Shown here: positions 39,795-48,234 of the stretch, one piece after another | Position numbering within the stretch: the stretch's first letter is position 1 | Layout: every line of letters begins with the position of its first letter | Source of the DNA: Streptacidiphilus fuscans | Lineage (GTDB): Bacteria > Actinomycetota > Actinomycetes > Streptomycetales > Streptomycetaceae | Assembly: GCF_015690355.1 (NCBI RefSeq) | Contig: NZ_JADPRT010000007.1 | Location: 156,268 to 220,267 of the forward strand | Direction of reading: 5' to 3' | Length of the DNA: 64,000 bases | The notes under the pieces: generated by a model | The model's database searches: none | Told to the model about the DNA's origin: nothing | Seen by the model: only the letters and a program-made list of their open reading frames with translations | Translations under genes and position numbers: made by a program

Positions 39795-40589
39795 ATGGCT
39801 GGACCGCCACAGAGCGCCTCAGAGAACACCTCACAGCACGCGGCTCCCGCCGCGCGGGCGGTGGGGCTGAGCAAGGCATACGGGAGCGGGGACACCGCCG
39901 TTCTCGCGCTGGACGCCGTCGACGTCGCGATCGACGCCGGGCGGTTCACCGCGATCATGGGGCCGTCCGGCTCCGGCAAGTCGACGCTGATGCACTGCCT
40001 GGCCGGGCTGGACCAGGCGACCTCGGGCGAGGTCTGGATCGGTGACACCGAACTGACCCGGTTGGGCGACCGGCAGCTGACCAGACTCCGGCGGGACCGG
40101 GTCGGCTTCGTGTTCCAGGCGTTCAACCTGCTGCCCACGCTCACCGCCCAGGAGAACATCACCCTCCCCGGCGACATCGCGGGCCGCAGGCCGGACGCCG
40201 CCTGGCTGGCCCAGGTGATCGAGACGCTGGGGCTGGGCGACCGGCTCGGCCACCGGCCGCACGAGCTGTCCGGCGGGCAGCAGCAGCGCGTCGCGGTGGC
40301 ACGCGCGCTGGTCGGGCGGCCCGCGCTGATCTTCGCGGACGAGCCGACCGGCAACCTGGACTCCCGATCCGGAGCCGAGGTGCTCGGCTTCCTGCGCCGC
40401 AGCGTCGACGAGCTGCAACAGACCGTCGTGATGGTCACCCATGACCCGAACGCCGCGTCCTACGCCGACCTCGTCCTCTTCCTGGCCGACGGACGGATCG
40501 TGGACCGGCTGGAGCGCCCGACCGCCGACAGCGTGCTGGAGCGGATGCGCCGCCTCGATCCCCGGCCCGCGACCACCGGCGCCGAGTAG
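39795..40589 (+). CDS. ABC transporter ATP-binding protein, MacB/LolD type
   Basis: A 264-residue ATPase of the MacB/LolD family, pairing with the FtsX-type permease that follows. Walker A is GPSGSGKST, the Q loop is FVFQAFNLLPTLTAQEN, the signature is LSGGQQQRVAVARAL, Walker B is ALIFADEPTGNLDSRSG with catalytic Glu, and the switch His is in VMVTHDPNAA. The ATG at 39795 follows GGAG. This class usually exports lipid-like molecules, peptides or antimicrobials or drives periplasmic mechanotransmission rather than classical import. Confidence 0.94.
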   Translation: MAGPPQSASENTSQHAAPAARAVGLSKAYGSGDTAVLALDAVDVAIDAGRFTAIMGPSGSGKSTLMHCLAGLDQATSGEVWIGDTELTRLGDRQLTRLRRDRVGFVFQAFNLLPTLTAQENITLPGDIAGRRPDAAWLAQVIETLGLGDRLGHRPHELSGGQQQRVAVARALVGRPALIFADEPTGNLDSRSGAEVLGFLRRSVDELQQTVVMVTHDPNAASYADLVLFLADGRIVDRLERPTADSVLERMRRLDPRPATTGAE

Positions 40590-40604
40590 GGGGCGCGCGG
40601 ACCG

Positions 40605-43175
40605 ATGCTCAAGGCGACGCTGCGCGGCTTCCTCGCCCACAAGGGCCGACTGGCCCTGTCCCTGCTCGCGGTCGTGCTCTCGGTGGCCTTCGTCGCCGGG
40701 ACGCTGATGTTCACCGACACCATCGGCAGCACCTTCGACCGGCTGTTCCGCAGCACCTCGGCGGACGTCTCGGTGACCGCGCACAACGACCTGGTGGGCC
40801 GCAACGACCAGAGCCTCTCCGGTACCGTGCCGACGGTCCCGGCGTCCCTGGTCGGCACGGTCGCGCACGTGCCCGGGGTGGCGTCCGACTACGGGCGGGT
40901 CCAGCTCGCCGGGATCGTACTGACGGACGCGCGGAACAAGAGCATCGGCGCGATCGGCGGCGCGCCGACCATCGGGATCAACTGGAGCCCGGAGCCGAAC
41001 TCCCCCGTCGACCTGACCTCCGGCTCGCCGCCGGTGAACAGCGCGCAGGTCGTGGTCGACTCCGACACCGTCGCCAAGCACCACCTCGTCCTGGGCCAGC
41101 CGCTGCACGTGATCTCCGCGACCGGCAGCTTCCCGGTCAGGTTGACCGGCATCGCCACCTTCAACACCACCAACCCCGGTGCGACGCTGGTCTTCCTGGA
41201 CACGGCCACCGCCCAGCGTCATCTACTGGGCCAGCCGGGCGTGTTCACCTCCGTCGACGCGGTCGCCGCCAAGGGCCTCACCCACCAGCAGCTCGCCGAC
41301 CGGGTGGCGGCCGTGGTCGGCAAGGCCTACGACGTGAAGACGGCGGAGCAGACCGCCAAGGACGCCGCGCAGACGCTCGGCACCTTCCTCTCCGTCATCA
41401 AGGACGCGCTGCTCGGCTTCGCCGGGATCGCCGTGCTGGTCGGCATCTCGCTGATCCTCAACACCTTCTCGATGCTGGTCGCCCAGCGCACCCGCGAGCT
41501 GGGGCTGATGCGCGCGCTGGGCGCGAGTCGGGAGCAGGTCAACCGGTCGGTGATGGTCGAGGCGGTGCTGCTCGGCGTGATCGGCTCGACCGTCGGGCTG
41601 GCGTTGGGCGTCGGGCTCGCACTGGGGCTGATCAAGCTCGTGGCGACGGGCGGGCTGGTGCTCAAGGGCAGTGAACTGGCGATCCGTTGGCCGACCGTCG
41701 TCGCCGCCTACACGGTGGGGATCGTCGTGACCGCCGTCTCCGCCTACCTGCCGGCGCGCCGCGCGTCGAAGGTCTCGCCGATGGCCGCGCTGCGTGAGGC
41801 GGACACCTCCGGCCGTGGCGCGCCGCTGCGGATACGCGCGGCGGTCGGGCTGGTGGTGCTGGCGCTCTCGGCTGCCGCGCTGGGCGCCGCCGCCGTGACG
41901 CGGGATCTGGGCCGCGCCGGGCTGCTGCTCGGGGCCGGGGTGCTGCTCAGCCTGATCGGGCTGGTGGTGATCGGCCCGCTGCTGGCCCGGCCGGTGATCC
42001 GGCTGGTCGGCGGCTGGTTCCCGCGCGTCTTCGGCCCGGTGGGCACGCTGAGCCAGCGCAACGCGCTGCGCAATCCGCGCCGGACCAGCGCCACCGCGTC
42101 GGCCCTGATGATCGGACTGGCGCTGGTCGCCTCGCTCTCGGTGGTCGGCTCGTCGATGGCCACCTCGATCGACGCGCAGATCGACAAGACCATCGGCGCC
42201 GACCTGATCGTGCAGAACGCCAACGGGCTGCCGTTCCCGAACGAGGTCGGCAACACCGTCCAGGCCACGCACGGCGTGGGGCTGGCGGTGCGCGGCCAGG
42301 CGACTCGGGGTGCGTTGGTCGCGGCGAACGGCTCGCAGAGCCGGACGCTGGTCGTCGGCACCACGTCGGGCCTGGACAAGGTGGTCCGGATCCAGATGCG
42401 CACCGGCACCATCGCCCAGGGCACCGCGCCCGGCCGGGTCATGGTCGGCTCCAACTACGCGGACGCGCACGGCCTGCACGTCGGCAGCCCGGTGACGCTC
42501 CTGTTCCAGAGCGGACGGACCGGCACGCTGACGGTCGGCGCGATCGACGTCACCGACACCAGCCCGGGCGGCCTGGGCGACGAACCGGTCGTCGCGACGC
42601 AGACGCTGCGCGGCTACGTGCCGGGCGCGCTGGACGACGTGGTCTTCGTTAACGTCGGGCCCGGGGCGAACAAGGAGCAGGTCAAGAGCGCGCTGACGAC
42701 GGCGCTGGCCAAGGACCCGCAGGTGCAGGTGCGCGACCAGACCGACTACAAGAAGCTGGTCCGGGGCCAGATCGACTTCCTGCTGCAGCTGATCTACGGC
42801 CTGTTGGCGCTGGCGATCATCATCGCCGTGCTGGGCGTGGTCAACACGCTGGCCCTGTCGGTGATCGAGCGCACCCGCGAGATCGGGCTGCTGCGCGCGA
42901 TCGGGCTGGGCCGCCGCCAACTGCGGCGGATGGTCCGGCTGGAGGCCGTCGTCATCGCGCTGTTCGGTGCGGTCCTCGGGCTGGGCCTCGGGCTGGTGTG
43001 GGGGTTGACCTCGCAGCGGCTGCTGGCGGTGAAGGGGCTGCAGTCGCTGTCGATCCCGTGGTCCACCGTGATCGCCGTGATGATCGGCGCCGCCGTGGTC
43101 GGCCTGCTGGCCGCCGTCGGCCCCGCGCTACGCGCCTCGCGACTCAACGTCCTCGACGCCATCGCGCACGAGTAG
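40605..43175 (+). CDS. FtsX/MacB-type ABC transporter permease
   Basis: An 856-residue permease with the double layout: N-terminal transmembrane segment (about 18-40), an extracytoplasmic MacB-like domain, a three-helix FtsX block (near 270-410: FSMLVAQRTRELGLMRALGASREQV), two central membrane segments (near 415-460), a second extracytoplasmic domain and a second FtsX block at the C-terminus (LALSVIERTREIGLLRAIG). The duplicated RTRE-x-GL-x-RA-x-G coupling helices contact the ATPase. It begins 15 bases after the ATPase gene, so both form an operon. The last 48 bases overlap a minus-strand hypothetical gene. Confidence 0.93.
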   Translation: MLKATLRGFLAHKGRLALSLLAVVLSVAFVAGTLMFTDTIGSTFDRLFRSTSADVSVTAHNDLVGRNDQSLSGTVPTVPASLVGTVAHVPGVASDYGRVQLAGIVLTDARNKSIGAIGGAPTIGINWSPEPNSPVDLTSGSPPVNSAQVVVDSDTVAKHHLVLGQPLHVISATGSFPVRLTGIATFNTTNPGATLVFLDTATAQRHLLGQPGVFTSVDAVAAKGLTHQQLADRVAAVVGKAYDVKTAEQTAKDAAQTLGTFLSVIKDALLGFAGIAVLVGISLILNTFSMLVAQRTRELGLMRALGASREQVNRSVMVEAVLLGVIGSTVGLALGVGLALGLIKLVATGGLVLKGSELAIRWPTVVAAYTVGIVVTAVSAYLPARRASKVSPMAALREADTSGRGAPLRIRAAVGLVVLALSAAALGAAAVTRDLGRAGLLLGAGVLLSLIGLVVIGPLLARPVIRLVGGWFPRVFGPVGTLSQRNALRNPRRTSATASALMIGLALVASLSVVGSSMATSIDAQIDKTIGADLIVQNANGLPFPNEVGNTVQATHGVGLAVRGQATRGALVAANGSQSRTLVVGTTSGLDKVVRIQMRTGTIAQGTAPGRVMVGSNYADAHGLHVGSPVTLLFQSGRTGTLTVGAIDVTDTSPGGLGDEPVVATQTLRGYVPGALDDVVFVNVGPGANKEQVKSALTTALAKDPQVQVRDQTDYKKLVRGQIDFLLQLIYGLLALAIIIAVLGVVNTLALSVIERTREIGLLRAIGLGRRQLRRMVRLEAVVIALFGAVLGLGLGLVWGLTSQRLLAVKGLQSLSIPWSTVIAVMIGAAVVGLLAAVGPALRASRLNVLDAIAHE

Positions 43176-43499
43176 CCCCCGCAGCAGGCCCGGCAGCGCC
43201 AGGGCCAACCCCCACAACTCGTCGAGCTCGTCCTCGCTCTCCGGATCCACGCCGTCCAGCAGCGGCTGGAACCGCTGGGCCGCGCGGAACAGCGCATCGG
43301 GCACCGGCTGGTCGCGCTCGCGCAGGTCCGCCATCCGGGCGAGCAACGAGGCCGCGACCGCCCGCAGCTCCGGGAGCCCGGCGGGCTCGGCGGAGTCCGT
43401 GGGCTCGCTGGATTCCGTGGGCTCGGCAGGCTCGCTGAAGTGGGCGAAATCGGGTGTCCTGTTCAGCTCCGGATGACCACGCGGCAGTTGAGCGACCAT
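43128..43499 (-). CDS. hypothetical protein
   Basis: A 123-residue protein whose 3' end overlaps the permease gene by 48 bases. An N-terminal Ser/Glu/Pro-rich stretch (SEPAEPTESSEPTDSAEPAG) precedes a helical part (LPELRAVAASLLARMADLRE, PDALFRAAQRFQPLLDGVDPESEDELDELWGLAL; only landmarks listed). The helical part is regular and looks like a real protein, but there is no named family and no good ribosome site at 43499. Confidence 0.5.
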   Translation of the reverse strand: MVAQLPRGHPELNRTPDFAHFSEPAEPTESSEPTDSAEPAGLPELRAVAASLLARMADLRERDQPVPDALFRAAQRFQPLLDGVDPESEDELDELWGLALALPGLLRGLLVRDGVEDVESRGA

Positions 43500-43584
43500 A
43501 GGGCGACCCTACGCCCGGCCACTGACAAACCGACCGACGGCCGCTCAACTGCGCGGGCAGGCGGGCAGGCGGGCTGGCACCGCC

Positions 43585-44079
43585 TCAGCCGAGCGGCTTG
43601 ACCCAGCGTCGCCAGTGGTCCTCGCGGTGGTACCCGGCGGCAGCCCAGGCGGCCTGCCCGGTCCCGTTGGCCTCCAGCACCATCGCGTCGGCACGACGAC
43701 CGCCGACCGTGCGGAAGCGTTCGTGCGCGGCGTCCAGCAGCAACTTGGAGATGCCCTGACGCCGGTGGTCGGGGTGGACCGCGAGCCGGTAGAGGCTGGA
43801 CCGCCAGCCGTCCCAGCCCGCGATGACGGTCCCGACCAACCGCGCCGGATCGCCCGCCTGTGCCGAGTCACCTGCCCGTGCCGAATCGCCTGCGCCCGCG
43901 GACAGTTTGGCCAGGATCAGCGCGTCCGGGTCGCGCTCGACCAGGCGCGTCACACCTGCCACGTCGTCAGTGATGCTCGTGCCCTCGGCGGCCAGCCGCC
44001 AGAAGTCCAGGACGGCGACGACGTCGGAGACGCGTGCGGCGCGGATGCTGATTCGGCTCAGGGGCCCGGGTTCGCTCAT
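43585..44079 (-). CDS. GNAT family N-acetyltransferase
   Basis: A 164-residue acetyltransferase. The GNAT core is ISIRAARVSDVVAVLDFW, DPARLVGTVIAGWDGWR, YRLAVHPDHRRQGISKLLLD (acetyl-CoA loop) and MVLEANGTGQAAWAAAGYH. An insert with repeats of GDSARAGDSAQAGDPA lies before the second strand and is made of near-tandem codons, probably from slippage. ATG 44079 has GGAGG only one base upstream; TTG at 44091 is an alternative. The substrate is unknown. Confidence 0.85.
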   Translation of the reverse strand: MSEPGPLSRISIRAARVSDVVAVLDFWRLAAEGTSITDDVAGVTRLVERDPDALILAKLSAGAGDSARAGDSAQAGDPARLVGTVIAGWDGWRSSLYRLAVHPDHRRQGISKLLLDAAHERFRTVGGRRADAMVLEANGTGQAAWAAAGYHREDHWRRWVKPLG

Positions 44080-44159
44080 GCCTCCACCCAAGCAGCGGCG
44101 CTGGCGCGTCGCCGGGAGTTCCGAGGGCTGAGACGGCGACCGGAGCCGTAGGCCCGTGA

Positions 44160-44196
44160 GCCCGCTGGCCCGTGGGCCCGTGGGCCCGTGGGCGCA
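44160..44196. repeat. short tandem repeat GGCCCGTG
   Basis: Four imperfect head-to-tail copies of an 8-base unit (GGCCCGTG) lie between the GNAT and ISP-type genes, upstream of the ISP-type start. No function is inferred. Confidence 0.6.
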
Positions 44197-44256
44197 GCCG
44201 GTCCGAAGGTGCCGTCATCCGCCCCGGCCCCGACGGGCGGTCATTACGATGGTCGC

Positions 44257-45465
44257 GTGACGGAAAGGGGAGGGGACGCCGCGCTGTCCGAGCTGATGCC
44301 GTGGTCCGTCCGCGGGATCAGGACGGGCCGCTCCTGGGTCCTCTGCGCCGACCCCGAGGTGCTGGACGAGCGCTGGCGGCGGCTGGTCGAGGCCACACCC
44401 GAGCGGCGCGCCGAGCTGTTCGAGCCGACCCGCTCCCGCACCCCCGACTCCGCGGTGGCGGCGCTGCCCGGACAGGCGGGACAGGGCGGCAGCACTCACC
44501 GACTGTCCCGCGTGCCCGGCCCCAGGCCGCCGCTGGTCCGGGTCCGCAGCCGGGCCTTCGACCGGCTCTGGCTCCTCGCCGACCACCGCCTGCTCGACCA
44601 GGCCCGCCCGGAGCTCTGGCGGGTCCTCGGCCCCGACCAGCGCTTCCTGCTCACGCTGCCACCGCAGCAGCCGACCCCGGCCGCGCCGGACTCGCCCGCC
44701 ACCGTCGTCAGCACCGAACTGCCGGTCGACCCGCGCGTGACGGTGCATCCGCTGCACCGGCGTCCGGACGGGTCGGAGCCGAACGTCGCGCCCGGACTGC
44801 TCGCCCATCTGTCACGCGTCCTCCAGGCCACCGCGCCGATCACCCCGGCGGACCTGCTGGCGTGGATCACCGCCGTCACCGCCCGGCCCGACGCGCCGCG
44901 CAGCGGAGGCGACCCGCTCGTGCCGCTCCCCCGCTCCGCCGCCGTCTGGGCCGAGGGCGTGGCGCTCGGGCACCGCGTGCTCACGCTGCAAAGCGGGCAA
45001 GCGGCCGGCCGCCGACTCCCGGACGGCAGGCGGGCGTTCGTGCGTCAGCCCGTCGACCGGCAGCCGGAGACGCTCGGCTACGAGCCGGAGAGCGAGACCC
45101 TGCTGCTCGGCGAGGGCCGGCTGGCCCCCGTACTGCCGAGCGCCTGGGCCTCGCCCGCCCTCCGCGAGTGGTTCGAGGACCGGATCGCGTTCCGCTCCGC
45201 CGAAACCGGCACGCTGCAGGCGCTCGGCCTGACGGTCTGGCCGCAGCGGGCCACCACCGAGCTGCTGGAGCTGACGACCACGCTCTCCCTGCTCGCCGAA
45301 CTGCTGCCCGCGCAGCAGCAGCTCGTCGCCTCCGGCGGGCCCTGGATCGGCCGTGCCGAACTCGCCGACGCGGGTGTGCTCCCGGTCCCCGCCGCGGCGC
45401 GCCGACCGGCGTCGGTGTTCACCTGTCAGGAGGAAGGGCCGGAGGGCCAGTACGCGCTGCTGTGA
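44257..45465 (+). CDS. orphan ISP-type restriction/modification C-terminal domain protein
   Basis: A 402-residue protein resembling the C-terminal, target-recognition side of type ISP restriction-modification enzymes as annotated in streptomycetes. Typical segments are MPWSVRGIRTGRSWVLCADP, LFEPTRSRTPDSAVAALPGQ, FDRLWLLADHRLLDQARPELW, ALGHRVLTL, LGYEPESETLLLG and GVLPVPAAARRPASVF. There are no methyltransferase motifs (FxGxG, NPPY) or helicase motifs, so it cannot modify or cut by itself. The GTG at 44257 is chosen; no strong ribosome site is seen. Its Met14 (MPWSVRG) is an alternative. No other restriction gene is near. Confidence 0.75.
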   Translation: MTERGGDAALSELMPWSVRGIRTGRSWVLCADPEVLDERWRRLVEATPERRAELFEPTRSRTPDSAVAALPGQAGQGGSTHRLSRVPGPRPPLVRVRSRAFDRLWLLADHRLLDQARPELWRVLGPDQRFLLTLPPQQPTPAAPDSPATVVSTELPVDPRVTVHPLHRRPDGSEPNVAPGLLAHLSRVLQATAPITPADLLAWITAVTARPDAPRSGGDPLVPLPRSAAVWAEGVALGHRVLTLQSGQAAGRRLPDGRRAFVRQPVDRQPETLGYEPESETLLLGEGRLAPVLPSAWASPALREWFEDRIAFRSAETGTLQALGLTVWPQRATTELLELTTTLSLLAELLPAQQQLVASGGPWIGRAELADAGVLPVPAAARRPASVFTCQEEGPEGQYALL

Positions 45466-45656
45466 GGACGCCTGCCGTCCAGGGGCCGCACCGGGCACGA
45501 TGATTGCCGTTTGATACCGAAGCCCCGATTGAGCTGCAACGACGCTCGCACCGGTCGGCGCGGCCCGGATACCATCCGCCATGACTCCGCCCACCGTCGC
45601 AGCCACGGAACGACGGCCGCGGAACCCCGGCGAAAACAGCAGCGGAAGGACGGAGC

Positions 45657-46838
45657 GTGGTGGCCCAGCTCACCGGTGGTGACTCCTCGCTGCTGCGGCG
45701 GATCAACTCCGCGGTGACGCTGCGCGCCCTCCGCGAGGGCCAGGTGCTGACGCTGACCCAGCTGGTCGGGGAGACCGGCCTGTCCCGGCCCACGGTCGAG
45801 GGTGTGATCGAGGGCCTGATCGAGTCCGGTCTCGTCGTCGAGGTGGACCCGGCCGCTGCGGCCGTGGCGGCGGGCACGGGGAAGCCCGGAACCGAGAGCG
45901 TGCGCCAGCGCGGACGTCCCGCACGGCACTTCCGCTTCCGCGCCGAGGCCGGACACCTGCTCGGCGTCGAGATCGGCACCCACGGCGCCCGCGCCATCAT
46001 CTCCGACCTGCGCGGACGCACCCTCGGCGCGTACGGACGGCCGATCGACGAGACCACCGAGGCCGACGAGCGCCTGGCCCTGGTCCGCGGCACCGTCGCC
46101 GAACTGCTGCGGCGCGGCGCCATCTCGCGCGACACCATCTGGGCCGTCGGCGTCGGCACGCCCGGCGTGGTCGACTCCGAGGGCGTGGTCCAGCTCGGCA
46201 CGGCGCTTCCCGGCTGGACCGGGCTCGATCTGGCCAATCGGCTGCGCCGCTCGTTCCGCTGCCCGGTCCTGGTCGAGAACGACGCCAACCTGGCCGCCAT
46301 CGGCGAGCACTGGAAGGGCGCGGCGGTCGGCCGCAGCGACGTCGTCTTCGTCCTGGCCGGGCTCAGCCCGGGGGCCGGGTCGCTGATCGGCGGACGGCTG
46401 CACCGCGGCTTCGGCGGCGCGGCGGGCGAGATCGGCTCGCTGCACGTGCTCGGGCAGGAGGCGGAGCCGTCCCAGCTGCTCTCCCCCTCGGGCAAGCGCC
46501 TGCACGACCCGCTGGACGAGGCGGCCGTGGCGCGGGTGCTGCGGCTGGCGCAGGAGGGCGACCACACGGCGATGGACGTGCGCGACCGCTTCCTGGCCCG
46601 GCTGGTGCGTGACGTCGCGGCGCTGGTGCTGGCCATCGACCCGCAGATCGTGGTCGTCGGCGGCTGGGCCAGCGGCCTGGCGGGCGTCGTGGAGCCGCTG
46701 CGCGAACAGCTCAGCCGCCTCTGCCTGCGGCCGCCCGAGGTGCAGCTCTCGGCCCTCGGCGACGCGGCCATCGCGATCGGCGCGGTCAAGCTGGCCCTCG
46801 ACCACGCCGAGACCCAGCTCTTCTCCGTCGAGCAGTGA
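45657..46838 (+). CDS. ROK family protein with N-terminal helix-turn-helix
   Basis: A 393-residue ROK (repressor, ORF, kinase) protein. An N-terminal winged helix (SLLRRINSAVTLRALREGQ, TLTQLVGETGLSRPTVEGVI) is joined to a sugar-kinase-like fold with ATP-loop segments GVEIGTHGARAIISD and VGVGTPGVVDSEG and the catalytic-type LVENDANLAAIGEH. The usual ROK zinc motif (CxCGxxGC) after HVLGQEAEPSQ is absent, as it has no cysteines there. It is therefore more likely a transcriptional regulator than a kinase. GTG 45657 follows GGAAGGA. The GntR-family gene next to it converges on it. Confidence 0.85.
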   Translation: MVAQLTGGDSSLLRRINSAVTLRALREGQVLTLTQLVGETGLSRPTVEGVIEGLIESGLVVEVDPAAAAVAAGTGKPGTESVRQRGRPARHFRFRAEAGHLLGVEIGTHGARAIISDLRGRTLGAYGRPIDETTEADERLALVRGTVAELLRRGAISRDTIWAVGVGTPGVVDSEGVVQLGTALPGWTGLDLANRLRRSFRCPVLVENDANLAAIGEHWKGAAVGRSDVVFVLAGLSPGAGSLIGGRLHRGFGGAAGEIGSLHVLGQEAEPSQLLSPSGKRLHDPLDEAAVARVLRLAQEGDHTAMDVRDRFLARLVRDVAALVLAIDPQIVVVGGWASGLAGVVEPLREQLSRLCLRPPEVQLSALGDAAIAIGAVKLALDHAETQLFSVEQ

Positions 46839-46903
46839 CGCTCAGTCGGTAACGCCCGCCCGGTCGGCAAACGCTCAGGAGGCGACGTTCAGGAGGCGAC
46901 GGC

Positions 46904-47641
46904 TCAGGACGCCGCGCGGACCTCGACCCCGGCCTCGCCGAAGGTCAGCTTGCAGGTGTCGGCGCGGTAGGTGGAGACGGAAACCGCCAGCGGGCCGCCC
47001 TCCGCCGAGAAGTAACGCGTCGTCAGGACCAGGACCGGGATGCCCGGCGGGCGCTCCAGCAGCCGGGCGGGTTCCTCCTCGGCCACGCCGAGCTCGACCG
47101 AGCGCGACTCGCTCTCGACCGGCAGCGCCTGGAACTGCTTGAGCACCGCACGCGCACGGCTGGAGTCGGCGAGGAAGCCGGGGACGTGCGGCATGACCGT
47201 GCCCGGCACGAAGAGCGTCTCGGTGCCCACGGCCTGACCGGCCATCATCCGCACTCGGCGCACGCTGTGCACGCCCGAGCCGGGCTCCAGGCCGAGCGCC
47301 TCGGCGACCGCCGCCGGCGCGGGGCCGACGCCGCAGTCGATGATCCGCCAGGTGTCGGAACCGGCCGGCTCCAGGCCGGTCGGCTCGGCGACCGGGATGC
47401 CGATCCGGGGCGCGGCGATCAGCGTGCCGATGCCGCGGCGGCGGACCAGGCGGCCCTCCAGTTCGAGCTGGTCCAGGGCCTGGCGCAGGGTGGCCCTGGC
47501 GACACCGAAGCGGGCGGCGAGGTCACGCTCGTTCGGCAGCACCTCACCGGTGCTGAACTCGGCGTCGATCGTCCGGACCAGCACCGTGCGCAGGTGCCAG
47601 TACTTCGGCTCCGGCGCCGCCTCGGTCGCTGTGGTCCCCAC
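46904..47641 (-). CDS. GntR/HutC family regulator (UTRA domain)
   Basis: A 245-residue GntR regulator. The N-terminal winged helix (KYWHLRTVLVRTIDAEFSTG, LPNERDLAARFGVARATLRQ) is joined to a C-terminal UTRA effector domain (RIIDCGVGPAPAAVAEALGL, GVHSVRRVRMMAGQAVGTET, LVLTTRYFSAEGGPLAVSVS). It is of the HutC/DasR subfamily, whose members sense sugar phosphates or similar small molecules. The GTG at 47641 has GGAGG upstream. A dre-like palindrome lies 106 bases upstream. A ROK protein gene lies on the other side and converges. Confidence 0.9.
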   Translation of the reverse strand: MGTTATEAAPEPKYWHLRTVLVRTIDAEFSTGEVLPNERDLAARFGVARATLRQALDQLELEGRLVRRRGIGTLIAAPRIGIPVAEPTGLEPAGSDTWRIIDCGVGPAPAAVAEALGLEPGSGVHSVRRVRMMAGQAVGTETLFVPGTVMPHVPGFLADSSRARAVLKQFQALPVESESRSVELGVAEEEPARLLERPPGIPVLVLTTRYFSAEGGPLAVSVSTYRADTCKLTFGEAGVEVRAAS

Positions 47642-47683
47642 CCTGGCCTCCGCGCGTGAGTGCCGCCCTGTTCGCAGGGCCGC

Positions 47684-47722
47684 GATTATGAGCCCTTATT
47701 TATTAAAGGACTTTGCACTAAA
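47684..47722 (-). promoter_or_regulatory. AT-rich promoter candidate of the GntR gene
   Basis: A 39-base AT-rich island in a GC-rich genome. On the minus strand it contains GGGCTCATAATC, with CATAAT as a possible -10, and the upstream AAGTCCTTTAATAAATAAGG. The -35 is weak, so the assignment is tentative. Confidence 0.45.
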
Positions 47723-47746
47723 CCCGACCATAGGGGCCCCCAGGGC

Positions 47747-47762
47747 ATTGGTCAAGACCAAT
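47747..47762. promoter_or_regulatory. dre-like palindrome
   Basis: ATTGGTCAAGACCAAT has perfect 7-base arms and a 2-base centre. It resembles the DasR-binding element of Streptomyces (ACTGGTCTAGACCA type). It is at the 3' end of the SRPBCC gene and 106 bases upstream of the GntR gene, so it could be this regulator's own operator or a true dre site. Confidence 0.6.
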
Positions 47763-48216
47763 GGTCGAGGCCCAGGTAGTGGCGCAGTCCGCGGCGTCCG
47801 TTGCGCATCATCACGGCGTGGTTCACGCGGAACGCGGGACGTCCCGGCAGCGCCAGGGCGCGCATCAGCGGTTTGGTGACCTCGACGTCCTCGTGGAAGA
47901 CAGCGACGCTCGCGCCGTCGCCACGGCTGGTCACCGTCCAGCGGGTCAGGCCTTCCAGATCGCCGGTCAGCCGGGCCTCCAGCACCCCGGCCACCGGGTC
48001 CTGCCGGGACTCGTGCGCGACGACGCTCAACTCGTAAGGCAGGAAGGAGCGGAAGCGCATCCGCCCGCTGGTGTCGGTCAGCTGCCGGACCTCCAGGATC
48101 TCCGGCCACCAGACCACGTAGCTGCGCGGGTCGGCGAGCACCTGGTAGACGCGGTGCGCCGGAGCGGCGAGGTCCCAGACGGAGAGGAAGCGGTAGCGGT
48201 GCAGGGGCGCGGCCAT
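47752..48216 (-). CDS. SRPBCC / polyketide-cyclase-like protein
   Basis: A 154-residue START-like fold protein (SRPBCC superfamily). YRFLSVWDLAAPAHRVYQVLADPRSYVVWWPEI is the opening strand-helix region (landmarks AHRVYQVLADP, YVVWWP). GMRFRSFLPYELSVVAHESR and the C-terminal RPAFRVNHAVMMRNGRRGLRHYLG follow. Such proteins bind small hydrophobic ligands or act as aromatase/cyclases, but no polyketide genes are nearby. It ends inside the dre-like palindrome. Confidence 0.85.
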   Translation of the reverse strand: MAAPLHRYRFLSVWDLAAPAHRVYQVLADPRSYVVWWPEILEVRQLTDTSGRMRFRSFLPYELSVVAHESRQDPVAGVLEARLTGDLEGLTRWTVTSRGDGASVAVFHEDVEVTKPLMRALALPGRPAFRVNHAVMMRNGRRGLRHYLGLDHWS

Positions 48217-48234
48217 GCGCCCAGTGTCGGACCG

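Noticed and set aside
37593-40589. 998-codon plus-strand frame spanning bioA, bioD and the ABC ATPase
   Set aside because: Its first 730 codons are an out-of-frame reading of bioA and bioD; only the last 264 codons (the ATPase) are a real gene.
44257-45465. Active restriction-modification system
   Set aside because: The protein has no methyltransferase, helicase or nuclease motifs and no partner gene.
45657-46838. Glucokinase-type sugar kinase
   Set aside because: The protein has an N-terminal helix-turn-helix and lacks the ROK zinc cysteines, which favours a regulator.
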